From NCBI GenBank assembly GCA_000149265.1, contig CH003098.1, positions 153,279-217,278 on the forward strand: 64,000 bases of DNA, in the 5' to 3' direction. A model generated the notes under the pieces. It was not told the origin of the DNA and searched no databases. It saw only the letters and a list, made by a program, of their open reading frames with translations. A program made the position numbers and the translations under genes. The stretch's first letter is position 1; each line of letters opens with the position of its first letter. This DNA comes from Ciona savignyi (taxonomy: Eukaryota; Chordata; Ascidiacea; Phlebobranchia; Cionidae). This document shows, one piece after another, positions 23,570 through 36,100 of the stretch.

Positions 23570-24990
23570 CGCATGACTTGTTTAAATAAACAAATGTTAG
23601 CATAACGCTAAACTTTATAGTGCGGGAAATTTCCGCAAACTCGGAAGCTATTTAATGACAGACTTAACCTGTACCTGCGTAAGTCAGGTAGTAACCCACG
23701 TTTTCATTTCTCCTTAATAATTGTTTATTTTTAGTTTGGCGCGTAAGCATCGGTTTTATTTTTAGTTTATTCTTAATTTATTTTTAGTTTCGACGATGAA
23801 AGCACGCAACCGGACCTTCTATAAAAAAAGTATAAACGGGAAAGTTTCACTGTGTGAATGAACTTAACTAATTAGCTTCGTTTTATTGCGCAATGTTAGT
23901 AAACAATTCAACGCGCGGCTTTTATGATTTAACCATTATGGAAACTAGATACCTATTAACCTACAATGATTAGAAGTTACATCATTTTGAACTTTACAGT
24001 GCCGGAAGAAAAGGGTTTTACGCAAAGCAGGTATGCGACAAGAATTATACTGCGTCATTTGACATACATTGTATGGTAGTCATGCGCTTGAAAAAACTTA
24101 CAAGGAGAAAAATAACAAGTGGGTTGGTATGCGACGTCACATCAATCAGTGCATCCGGTATCTAGAAACCAAAAAACACACAATGTCTAAATATATGACC
24201 TTATCAGGGTTTATGGCGAGTCTACCCCGGCCCGTGTCGCGTCGGCGTTTTATAGAAGTCGGGGTATTTTTCGGATTATCGCAAGTACAAGAACGGAAAA
24301 AATCGATAACTCGTGGGCGGCCTATCTACTACATCGAATCATCACAATTAAGGGTTTTAAGACAAATTGTTCGAACTGATATCCTGACCGGTAGTCGGGA
24401 ATTAATGTTTCCTTTGCCAAAATAAAGAATTTCCCACGGTATTGTGCTATTGTTAGGATTCAGGTTGAATTTTATCTTCGTATCAACTGTGTACCCTGAA
24501 TCGTGTTCTTGGTAATCCCATAAACATATCATATTTCCGCTTCCTTTTAAACAGCGTTTCCGCCTTTTATCACAACTCCGAACCGTGTCGCTTTTTTTTG
24601 CATAATTTGCAAAGTTGCAATATATTAAATTTGGTTCATTTTGCTCTGCGTTACGCATCTCCTACATTTATCGCAGGATAAATATTTAGTATTTGTGATT
24701 CCAACTTGTACTTTTATCTAAACATAACGTGACGTAACGAGGCTAGCTAATTGCCTCTTTCAAAACAAGATGTGATGCAATAATTTATCATCATCAATTA
24801 TACTTTAAAGCGAAATAATACGTGTTTTTTGGGGGGAATTTGTATATTCGAGCGCCTTTTTAGATTTGTTTTACGACTGGTCGGTTAATTTTGATAATGT
24901 TTGTTTTTGTGCGTAATCGGGTCACCATGTGGCGTCAGTTATGTGAAAAAGAGATACGTTCCTTTGTCAATAAACCGGTGAGAAGCACGT
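23570..24990. other. Upstream region of the cytokine-like gene
   Basis: No gene I can support. An open stretch of 118 codons (24069-24425, plus) overlaps an antisense one of 109 codons (24329-24658); neither resembles a known family or has a convincing context. The region probably holds the promoter and enhancers of the gene at 25048. A ggggggaattt stretch at 24831 is only a loose match to a kappaB-type site. Confidence 0.4.
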
Positions 24991-24992
24991 CC

Positions 24993-25000
24993 TATATAAG
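24993..25000 (+). promoter_or_regulatory. TATA box
   Basis: TATATAAG lies 48 bases before the ATG at 25048. A start of transcription 25-30 bases downstream would give a 5' UTR of about 25 bases. This fits a tightly regulated, inducible gene better than a housekeeping one. Confidence 0.7.
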
Positions 25001-25047
25001 CCAGATGAGGGTTCGAAACACATTCCCGAATTCCAAGCCAAGCTGAA

Positions 25048-26770
25048 ATGAAGCAGTTCACCAACCTGATTGTTCTCCTCGCTTGCTGTATTATGACGTC
25101 ATGCATGCCCCTCAATGGCGTCACAAGAAGCACGGAAAATTCCGACGCGTTGCAAGCCCAACTTGCAAGCATAACCAGTGGCGTTAACGAAGCCCTCGAT
25201 ATATTTGTAAGTTCTAGATTTTTTTATTTTGCTGTAAAGGTTTGAAAAAACTTTCGACTGACTGCTGTGACAAAGGAAAACGTGACACAAAAGATATGGT
25301 TTTATTAAGGTCGATTGGTCTAAAATTATATATTATCGGTGCTGTGGAAATTGGCACAGATGGACGTGTGGTGCGCTTATCCAGGTTTACTTGTGTTCAA
25401 ATAAAAATTATTCGATCTTTGTAATAGCGAAACATATTCCACTATAGGTTGTCTGCATAAATTCAAGTTAATAATTCCCGGCAAAACTAACTGACTAAAC
25501 CAACTAATGCTTACAGATCAGATCGTACATGGACTGTACCTCAGTCAGCGATTGCAAGATCGAATCCACGAGTCTTTACCTCGAAAACCTCCCTAAAGCA
25601 GTAGCCAATGAGGTAAGGACAAAATAGTGAATCAACATGACAAGTGAAAAGGGCAGACTGTTAATCATTTCTAGTATAGATAAAGAAGGACAACTTTTGG
25701 AAAGTGGTAATTTATTTTCTATAATACAGTTTACAGTAAAATAAAATAGGAGATAAGAAGACACCTTCCTTATAAGTTCCTGGTCTTTCTGTGTAGAGTT
25801 TTTGTCGAGTTATAAAAAGAAATATATAAAATAACTTTTTAGCTATTTTATTAGTTTAACGCTAGTTGGTGGTCTTAGACCGAAACCCTACTTTAATTCT
25901 AATTTTTTTTCAGAACCGTTATGACTACGAAGACGTTTTCACCGAGAACATGAACGGGCTCCAAGACTTCAATTATTATCTGCAAAACGCGTTCGGTCAT
26001 GAAGGGGCGTATGGATGGGGAGAGTTTTCCAATATCACTACCATAATGACAGACGTCACACAACTAATGTCGTCATTAATGGTTGATTTTCAACTTGATG
26101 TAAGTTGTACGAAATTGTGTTTTATATTTGGATATTTAAACGGTTTAGCACATGGGTCGGCAATTTGCGGCTCCTTCATTTTTTTGATATGGCTTTTATT
26201 AATTCTATTTCTACTGTAGCTTAATAAGTTTAATACCAATGCATAAGTGAAACATACAGAAGAATGCTCACATCCCACACATTTATTGCAAAAATATTGT
26301 TACTTTTGCGGAGATTCTTATTTTGTGAAATATCGGTTAAAATGGACCTTTAGTGCAAAAAAAATTCCTGGTTTGGTAATATTGTATGTATACGCATGAG
26401 CCCCGATTCCATATCCTTATATTTTAACTCTATTATAGATAAAAGCATGCACACCAAAAATAGGTATTTTTTCTGTTGCCAAAAAAACTAAATAAACCGC
26501 CTATTAATCCGACTAATATTATGCCTATTAAGTGATCTGATTAAGCAATTTTACCGACAGATGACAGCCACATACTGTCTGGATTTGGATGTGACATTAC
26601 TTAGCGAATACCCCCCGTGCGACATTTGCCGTAATCCGTCATTACCAAGTCGCTCGTTGGAGATTGTACGAAACTACAAGTTCTTGATGCAGTTAATCAA
26701 TTACCTAAACGGTTTTAACAAGGTCTATGGTATATTTCTTGCCACGTACCCCGTACCCTCTACTTGTTAA
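25048..26770 (+). CDS. Secreted four-helix cytokine-like protein (class I, CNTF/LIF/CLCF1-like)
   Basis: Four exons, 25048-25206, 25517-25612, 25914-26099 and 26561-26770 (stop TAA), all joined in phase 0, give 216 residues. Residues 1-19 are a signal peptide (MKQFTNLIVLLACC). The rest is predicted mostly helical: A about 33-58, B about 86-112, C about 122-147, D about 176-209. Helix D (NYKFLMQLINYLNGF) follows the spacing of the CNTF/CLCF1 D helix, with hydrophobics at matching positions. The segment LPKAVANENRYDYEDV and the Y-L pair in helix B resemble the CLCF1 B region. The mature part has six cysteines (60, 66, 153, 167, 170, 216) and one N-glycosylation site (N125-I-T). Length fits CNTF (about 200) and CLCF1 (about 225). 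Phase-0 introns are usual in helical cytokines. The exon model is solid; the family is an inference from pattern. Confidence 0.75.
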
Positions 26771-27106
26771 TGCCCATAGTGCTTCGTGGGCTTGAAAGAT
26801 TTTTTGATTTAATTATATTTATTACTTTGTGCTCGTTTTATATTTGTGGTCACTATATTTTTCAAATGTCGTCAACATTTTTAGTGTTATGCGTGTTTCA
26901 TTAATCCATTTTGACGTTTTGTTATTTCATTATGACGTGTTTCGTTGTTGAATTATGACGCAACGTGCTTGCTGCTTTTCTGTCAGTTATTTTGTTGCCG
27001 AGTCATAGTGTTTGCATATTATATATACTCCCAATGTATACCAAAACTGTGTTTTTTTTTTACTGTTTGTGCCTTTGTACTATGCTATTTATATTTGCGC
27101 AATAAA
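26771..27106 (+). promoter_or_regulatory. 3' UTR with AU-rich element and polyA signal
   Basis: An AU-rich TATTTATT motif sits 46 bases after the stop (26816-26823), and a second ctatttatattt lies just before AATAAA at 27101. AU-rich elements destabilise many cytokine mRNAs, so this fits the gene upstream, though AT-rich DNA can produce such motifs by chance. Confidence 0.5.
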
Positions 27107-27353
27107 ACACACAAGCTACATAATTCTTGCTTTCATCATATTTAGCTCTTGTGATTTGCCCTGCAAGATGGCATAGCACTGATATATCTCCGGCTCTCCG
27201 AGCATAGTCAAGTGCTAATACGACCAATGCCCTACTTGTAACAGCCTCTGGGTAGGTTTAATCACGTTGATCACGACAATTTACAATATTGACTTTGTTT
27301 TTATTTGGGGGAATCCCCGTCGTCTGCCAGATTTCTCGCTTGAGAACAGTATT

Positions 27354-27470
27354 GTGCGGTCGAATGGCCGAATGGGTAACGCCGCAGATACATATATATA
27401 TATACCGACTGCCATACAAAATCGGTCACAGTTAAAATCTCATCATGGGTTCAAAACTTGGCTCGGTAAG
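27354..27470 (+). repeat. tRNA-like SINE, family B (Leu/Ser-type head)
   Basis: An A-box-like tggccgaatgggtaacgc is followed by an AT repeat (atatatatatatac), accgact, and a B-box-like gggttcaaaac near the end. The same order occurs at 33318-33431 and 53501-53612. The A box resembles type II tRNAs, but the space between boxes is too long and unpaired for a tRNA gene. Confidence 0.65.
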
Positions 27471-27479
27471 AATTTAAAA

Positions 27480-29460
27480 AAAGAACGGCAGGTGCAAAAA
27501 ATGTTTATTTTCGCAAAGTAGATTTTTTACAGAACAAATCGTAAATTAGAAAAAGAAAACATCGTAAATTATAAATTGAAAATCCATTTGATCGTAAACT
27601 TGATTTCCTCTTTGTAAAACGGTTAGACTTTCGGGGCACCATAAATATCCACGGTCTTGTCGTATTAACGATTTGTGTGGATGTTTGATACATTTACATC
27701 TTTGTTGATTGGAATCAGGCTTCATCATAATGCATACATATCCGTTATACCACGATTCGACTGGTTTATTACCGTTTGTTTTAGCACATGCTCTGCTTCA
27801 CCATTTACAAAATAAATTTCAAATTTTCGGTCCTTCTTTCTTGGTATATACCTTGTTTATTGACTTGGCTGGGCAAGACAAACATAAAACCCAATTTAGA
27901 AGATAAATAAATACTTAAAATAGACTTCACTGCGTCATAACTTGTTTATACTATAAGATTTCAATGTTACGTTATGAGCATGATTTATATCAAGGCCGTG
28001 TTACTGTGTAATTATTTGTTCATACTGTACCTTATGCCGTCATAATATCAAGAGACTAATTTGCATAAAATGCTAGTTGACTTTGGTTGACATTGGGTCA
28101 TTAATCTGATATAAATAGGTCAGTAGCCGCATAATCTCTTGCGTTTTCGTACGTAAATCGCATCCGAAACAAGTTGTTTCTTATTCTATAATTAAAACTT
28201 GTCATAGTCCAAATGGCAACGTTTAGGGCTTCCCCGATGACGCTAGCATATTTGTGACATACGTAGTGAAGTGATTGTTATGGAATGGAATTATGAGATC
28301 AAATTATTTTAAAAAAAGGGCCATAAATTTTAAGGAAGTGGGCACAAGCGGGTTTATGCCGTAAAAATAGTATAATCGATATTCATGACGACAAAACACG
28401 TACTATCAAAGTGTAACTTCCTGTGGTGCCCTGATACAGGCTATTTTGACAATTTCAAAAACATGAATATCCTATGCTATTTAAACACCTGAGACCTGTG
28501 TATACGCTCCATGGACAGCGCGATGTGACGTAATTCGGAGTCATAAGTATTGATTTTTTGATAATATTTTCAAGGGCGAAATGACACACGTACATCAACA
28601 GAGAACAACAAACGAAATTTGATGGTTTACAAGCTCTCTAATCCGGCCTTGGCACTAATTTTGCAATTGGCTATATTTTAAAATTTGCGCCGAAACAAAT
28701 AATTAAAATATAAAAATGTGCTGTTAAATGCAGCAGTGGTAATATGTTAAAAGTATGCTTACTCTGGTAATCCGACTGTAAGCACAGGATATTATGACGT
28801 TTGCTCATATTTTAATAACAGCAGGTTATCTTTAAGTATTGGACATGGGACGGCGATGAAAAAATAGTAGAGGTTCACACGTGGTTGACACTCTCCAGTT
28901 TTCTTAGCATTTTTTTATATTTAACTGCTAATAATAAGTACTTAAGAGTATTGCCGTTAGGATCAACAGGATTTGTGTGAAACTAAAAAACCTCCAACCG
29001 CTTATTTTGTAAGTGGAAAACAATGACCGTCATCAGTATAACACGAGATATATATCGTCAGATTTCCTCCATCGGGTTTAGAAGAGCTATTGCTGTAAAT
29101 TCTGCACGCTCATACCGTCCTGCAAACCTATTTATTTTTCACTCACATTTCTGTGCGTTTAATTTTTTAATTGGCCCATTTATGCTATTTTTATGAGACT
29201 CCTTATTTAGCTAGTGCGGATTAATTCAAACAAAGGTAGTAACAGTAAATAACAAAAATACAGATCGACTGTTTGCATGAAGAGTAGATTTATAAAATTG
29301 TAGGAACCGGCAAATTAGATTATTTGTACAATGTAACATGGTTGGGCAGGGCCAGTCAGTTATCAATGCCTTAATGGTAGGAATATAACTAGCCGCTGCT
29401 TGGTCGTCTGTGTCCTTAGAAAGAAATTGTAAGAACCCGGTGGATTAATGGGTTATATTT
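27480..29460. other. Gene-free interval
   Basis: AT-rich sequence between the cytokine-like gene and the 3' end of PDE12. Open stretches are short and unrecognised. Weak SINE-tail similarity lies near 28755-28800. Nothing else seen. Confidence 0.4.
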
Positions 29461-29469
29461 TATCATCCG

Positions 29470-29740
29470 ACCAAAAAGCTTGGTGCATCGCTTTTTATCC
29501 GAAAGATTGCAGACTCGAAACTGGTAGTTAGCTAGTCGGTTAAGTACGTGTGGATCCCCTATAACGGACATTGCTCTAACCTAGTGAATTAATAGGTTCT
29601 ATCACAATTAAAAAAACGACTTAATCATTCACAACACACTGTAATATTTCCAGTAACCAGACGATGGGCGCGACCTAATCTGACGATTACCCGTGTTAAC
29701 TCCCCTTAAATATTCCTATTCACGGAAATAAACAAATCAT
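29470..29740 (+). repeat. Composite SINE (family A)
   Basis: Head (ttggtgcatcgc, then agattgcagactcgaaactg), body (cggacattgctctaacctag) and tail (aaccagacgatgggcgcgac, then gaaataaacaa) are in family order. It lies between the cytokine-like gene and PDE12. A partial head is also visible at 29340-29450. Confidence 0.7.
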
Positions 29741-30152
29741 CACCTGCTAAAACTAAACGAACATCTCAATCATATACGACAAACTGCAGTAACTTTCGTA
29801 AGGCAATGGCGAGCAAGCAGATAAAACTTAAATATCCTATGTACACAAATCTTTGTACATATTGACTTAAGTGCGTAAAATACGTAATGCCAGTAAGAAT
29901 TTAAGGCATCAACTTAGGTATGCCATCCTTATTTACTATATCAGATTTGAAATAAGCATTTTTTTATTTCGATTCAACACAATGGACGAAAAAATTACCT
30001 AAAAAGTTGGAAACCAAAAAAATAGGCAGAGATGAGGTTTAATTAAAATTTAAAATTCACATTTGTTAAAATGCACATAATAGAGAATTGGTGATTCTCT
30101 GTATTATGGGGTTCGGGTAACCCATCATTTCCTCATTTGGGGTCACTATCGG

Positions 30153-33100
30153 TCAAGCCCACTCAAGGTCAACGACCTGAGCGATGTGATCGGATGGTGA
30201 CGTAACACATGGCAGTGCGGTATGCATTGTGACGAGATTATGGGGCGGATGGGGAACCACCTACACAGATGGTGGGGTTATAAAATACAAGATCGGTTGG
30301 ATGATCCAAGAGTGTTAAACAACTGGTCGGTTAGCTTATCCGCAAGAACGTTGGCAGTATGTAGACAATCAACAGGTTGTGGGATCGAAACCAGTGGCTG
30401 TCTAAAAGGCTTTCGTTGTGCAAGACACTTCGCGGACATCGCCTGAACTCAGTGGCTTTACGGGCGGGTCTACGGTAGCCCTGATACCAGGAATGTTAGC
30501 CATAATACATTACATTAGATGGGCGAGTCCATGGTAGCGCCAGGACCAGAAATGTAGGTCATGATACATAACATAACATTAGTATTGGTATCCCCCGAGA
30601 TCAGGAATTAAGCCTTGAAAGGCCTGTTACTCAAACAAAGACAGCTCTAGTTTCTCCCCAGTGGGTTTGGCTTAACTAAATACTGAAAAACGTCTTAATC
30701 ATACCCAACACACTGCAATAGCTCCTGTAATCATATGGTGGGGCGAAGTTATCCGACGATTGAAGGCTTGGTTGTAAATATCCAAACAAAACGGCAGACA
30801 GTAGCACAATCAACCATGTCTCACCTGTTTTACATTGATCTGCTGTGGGTTGATGAATATGTAATCCAGACATCCCGTGAAAGCCGTCACGTAAGTCGTG
30901 TACGATAGCGAGCCGCATGAATTGATGAAACTCATGTCGTGAGACAACGTCCAATCACCGCCGTGATAGTTCGTGATACCCCCTGAGAATTTAATCCGAT
31001 ATTTAAAAGAGACCATATTCAGGAATAAATGTGTATGAACAGGTTATTCGTACTAAACATAAATTACAGTGGGTTAGACAGCATTATTACAGAGCTCTGT
31101 TGTCAGATTACCTTATGCATAAAGTGGAGCCTGACCCACGGGCCGTATGTTGCCCATGACTGATTCTAAAGGTTGCCAACCCGTGAAGTAACTTGTCAAT
31201 CACCCAGCATTGTGTTGTTACAGATATTAGAATATGACATCACAATGAGCAATATCACCTGCATACCAATCTGCGTGATTGGATGGAAGGGTTCCATCAC
31301 GAATGAGGTCACATACACCAGATGTGGGATTACTGTTTAAATCCCCGCAGATGATTGGGGTGACAATGGCTCCATCAGTGGAAAGCATAGAGTCGACTTT
31401 TGCTTTCACCAAGTTTAGAACAATTCCCATCTGTAATGGTTGGTTAAAGGGATTTAAATGGCGGTTCGGTAAAAACACGGTTGTTAAAAAAGGGGTTAGG
31501 TTAAAACTTGATTGTTAAAAAAGGTTAGGTAAAAACTTGGGCGACTAAATGGATTGTATACTATAAAGTTCAATATTCTGATGAGAATAATAACATCCGA
31601 TATTAAAAAATAGGTTGTTCCAAAAATATTAAAAGATAGGTTCTGCCTAAAAGATAGCACCTAAATTGAACAAACGTCTAAATCATACACAACCCACTGC
31701 AATAGCTCCGGTATCCTCACGGTGGGTGCGAGGCCCAACTCACCTTCGCGCATCGCACGTCGCTCAAATTAGAATAACTACGTCCGGATTTTGACTTGGT
31801 AAAATAACCTCACCAGCCAGATTTTGCAATTATACAGTACTGGTTGCATTGGATATGTTTTTCTTTAAACGAAAAATAAATATGAGATAAAAACCCCTCT
31901 AATAGATTTGAAGTAGTTAAAATTTACAGATTTTGAGATATATCCAAATTTTGTTTGTTTTGTTAAACATTTTCTTTTTAAACTAATGTGGAATAAACTT
32001 TATATTTTCCACAACAAACTAAGATCATTGGATTTGTAGGTTGACCCATAATTGAATGGACTTTGTACAATGATGTAGAAACTGAATCACCTGAACAAGA
32101 CGGATATTTGGCGCCCTCGGGTGCCAGTATAAATGAGTATTTGCTACCACTAGATGTCGACGTGGATCTTCTATGCTTTGCAGCACTGCCAGCTGAAATT
32201 GCAAAATTTTAATTTTAAACAAAGTGGTGCTTCCCCAAACTGGAAAACACACTGAATTCCAGCTCATGCCAACTATTGCGTTAACAGAGTTATTACAGTT
32301 TATTGCCCAAGTTTTTTTGTAAAATCAATCGGTTGGTATTAGGCAACATTTAATATGTGCCTTTTGAAGTACACAACCAACTATCACATGTTGTGCTAAA
32401 ACAGAATAAAAAAGTGAAAAAAGAAGTACACAACCATATTGTCTCCATGTCGTTATTTAAAATTTTTCAGATAAATTAGATGCTTCCGTATTTTCTGTTA
32501 CGATGATTATTTGATTGTATGATTTTGTACTTTTTGGTTGTGCCTCGCTTGAGAGACGGTTGCTTTTTGGCAGTAGATGCGGTAGACCGAGCAATAAACA
32601 TAAGTTGTGCTGAAACGCTACACCTACCAACACACAAGAACCCCGTTGTGTAACCGTGGATTTAAAACTTTGATTCCGTGAAACTCTCTCCAATAACTCT
32701 TTATTTACTTCGTCATTTTCAAGCGATTCTTGGAGAACTTTGTTTTCCACTGATATCAACCTGAAGTTGAGTAAAAAGCTTTAAAAGAGTAAACTGCGTG
32801 AAGCAGAATATTAATAAACTATGTTATTTTATTTAGAAATTAATTACAACACATATAAGGATGTTACATATATTTCATGACTACGCTACATACATATTGA
32901 CTGTTTACGGAATTTTCCACCTGAGTAAGACAAATTTTCCAAAAAGTCAATGAATAAAGGTTTTACCCAGAGTTATAAAACAATAACCTAGGATAAAACC
33001 TTATATTTGAATTTCCCACAATTTAGATGTAAGCTAATACACAAGTATCACCATTTCATTTATCTCTTTAGACAATTCTATTTGTCACTAACAAGATGTG

Positions 33101-36100
33101 GTCACAAGTAGCATTGTTACATTACTTACTTGAATCGATCCCGTTTATAAAACAATGCAACTCCTTCCTTGCAATGTTTCTTCGTCGCCAGCGCTCCAGC
33201 GAAGTTTTGAAGAGACATCGAGGACACCAAGTGGTCTTGGAAGACGAAACGATCGACCTCCTGAAGGCAGATAATATCGCCATGGTAACCTATGATGTCA
33301 TAAATAAGGATCTAAGTACGGTTGTGTGGCGAAATGGTTAACACGACCTATATATTTATATATACCGACTTTAAACCAGAACGGTCTCAGTAACGAACGC
33401 ATCTTGGGTTCGAAACTGAGCTTAATAAAGAAATAAAGAAGGATTAAAAACAGATCATAATATCTTAAAGATTATGGACAACATATTGTGAAAATACAGA
33501 TAAGGATTATAAAATATAAATTTCATCAGAAATAAAGAATATAAAAGAATAAGATATCATAAATATCAATCATATAAACAAATTATGACATTTTTGATAA
33601 TCTTTTATAAAACAATTTTTTTTTTGGTGCTCGGCTGTTACATTAAGTCAAGATTAGTTCTAAAAATTATATAAATGAGAACGAAAATCTGAATCAAGTT
33701 GCAAATTGTAGTTTAAACTGTGAAGATTTCGATTTACCGCAGAAAAACACATTTCGTAATTAGTGGAAACATTTTTAAGACAATTTTCTATTCATGATGT
33801 AACAATGGAAATCTCGAACCTTCAAGTTCTTTTTGAATAAGCTGGATTCGATAGTCGATCTTTATGAAGTCATCAGGACAATATGGAAATAATTCCTTTC
33901 GAGCGAAAGTCTGAGTTGCGTAACAATCGGCCAGTATGTTGTAACAAACCATTCGGAACCTTGGGTGATAAATTCAATTAAACTAAACTAGGTGTCGATA
34001 GAAATATGTGTCATCCACAAGGTGGGGTACAAAGCACCACGTATTTTAAAGGTTCCACCACTAGGTGTCATACTGACCACCAGGTTCTTTTTTCATCAGT
34101 AGGTGTCCAGGGCCAAAAATCCGTAGTAACACTCATGTGTTTACTCGTGTGACACATGTCGCATGAGTAAGAATTTTCTCTTGCAAATAAAAAACTTTCT
34201 TTTGCAAATAAAAAACTTTTCTATTCAACTAGGGTGTATATAAATAAAAAACAAATATTCATTATTGCAAGAGAAAATTTCTTTTACCGTTCATAACATG
34301 TCCAATATCGGAGTGTTAATACTTTCAGCAGCATCATAAAAATACTTATTCGGGTAAAGAAAAGAAAATAACGTAGGTGTTGTGCTTTCCACTTTAATAG
34401 CTTAATTCACAATAAAGGAATGGTCGTGTGTCCAAATGATTTGCATGACCAATTCAAATATTTTTAAAGTTAAAAATTGGATTAAAAATAGATCAACCTA
34501 GACCTTGTTAATGATGTCTACATTTAAAAGTGGGCCTGGTAATAAGACAATCATTGATTCGAAATATGGGCCAAATTAAAAAGAAAAGCAAAGGGCTAGT
34601 CACATTAAGTAACCATTTGGTAATTGGAGATTTTATTAAGGGTTGTTTTGAATGAACAATGATCACATGGGAATTTCAGATGACTTACGTGTTGCCGCTG
34701 CATGATTTCGTTGTGTGTACGTGTCTACAATCAAAGAGGTAACTATTTCTAGCTGGTAACACTGGTCCAGAAATATCTTCTAATGTTATGACATCACTGG
34801 TGACATCATCGCTAGTGACATCATCGCTTGTGACATCATTGCTAGTGAGATCATTAACAGGGGCTGGGTGAATCTCACTACCTGGGGTGACTTTTAATTT
34901 AAACTTGAATCCAACATCGGAAAAGCTTGGTGCGTGTAACTGGAAAAAGAAATTGGGATTTGGTTTTTAATATCTCATATTTAGTGATGAAAAAAATAAT
35001 GTCAGTGAGTAACGTTATACTGTCTGCTTATAAATATATCTTATAAGATGGTATTCTTTTGTCAAACACAGTTTTTTATTTATCTTTTTAAACATTTTTT
35101 ATTAGAGTAAGTGTCTAAGAAGCACTTCTACCGTGTTTTTGTCTTTTTTCATAATTGCTTGCATGGTTTGCAGTAATTGTTTAACTCTTTCACTCCCGGC
35201 CAAATGCATTAATTCAAACATGCTGTCCCGCAGTGTTTTTTACAATTTTAGTCATTTTCAAATTAGCACAGTTTTTCTAAAGTTTATGCTATGATTTAAT
35301 ATTTAGTATGGTTGGAAAGATAATTTATCCCTCTTTTAAACAAGCTGCACATCTAAAATCTACCTCTAATAAAGAATATATTATGTAAACTTTAGTGAAC
35401 ACCACTTTTTATGCAAAGAAAATTCTGCTCGACTTTGAAAAATTTGAGGTGCACTGACAACACGAAGATACTCACTTATTATTGGAATGCCCAAATGAGA
35501 TGAAAATTGGAATGTAGATTGTCTAATAGTTTTTGTACTCAGGAAAATTCGAACTGTATTTCTATCTTCAGTAGTTTTTTTACTATTTGTAATTGAAATT
35601 TCCCTTTTTTCTGACTATATTATGAAAACTTGAACCAAAACGGCATTGAAGTTTTTAGTTTTGTAGAACTAAAATAGTAAAAAGTATAAAAAAGAACAGT
35701 GAAGGAAGTGTAAAAAGGGCATACAAAACCAAACAAACGCAAATACTATATCCAATATTCTTTAAAGCAGGGCACACCGAACTAGCTAGTCTCGACCGCC
35801 TTTTTCTTTATCGTGCGCTCAGCAGGCCCAGCTGGATTCATGCTTTGGTGAACACGAAGCATAACCGCCTGCTGCGAAAACGTCACCAACGCTCTCCTTT
35901 TATCTCAACGGCACGAAATTCACAGAGAATGTAAAGAAAGACTTGCTTGACAAAAAGAGCTTCTCTGCAAGTTAACACGACTCCTATTGGCTGAGTTAGT
36001 CACGTGTAAATTCGTGTAAAATCGATAGAAATAAGAGGCGAAGCCTTGAAAAAGAAAGGCTATCACTCCTCGCATTTTTAATATTTCTCCACGATAATCA

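Noticed and set aside
24069-24425. 118-codon plus-strand open stretch upstream of the cytokine-like gene
   Set aside because: No family features, an overlapping antisense open stretch of similar length, and no promoter or polyA context. It may be chance in a GC-richer patch.
27354-27470. tRNA-Leu/Ser gene with intron
   Set aside because: The A and B boxes are tRNA-like, but the arms do not pair and the same piece recurs at two other places with the same AT insert, so it is a SINE.
34120-34290. CRISPR-like short direct repeats
   Set aside because: Only two copies of ttgcaaataaaaaac with no regular spacers, in a eukaryotic intron.
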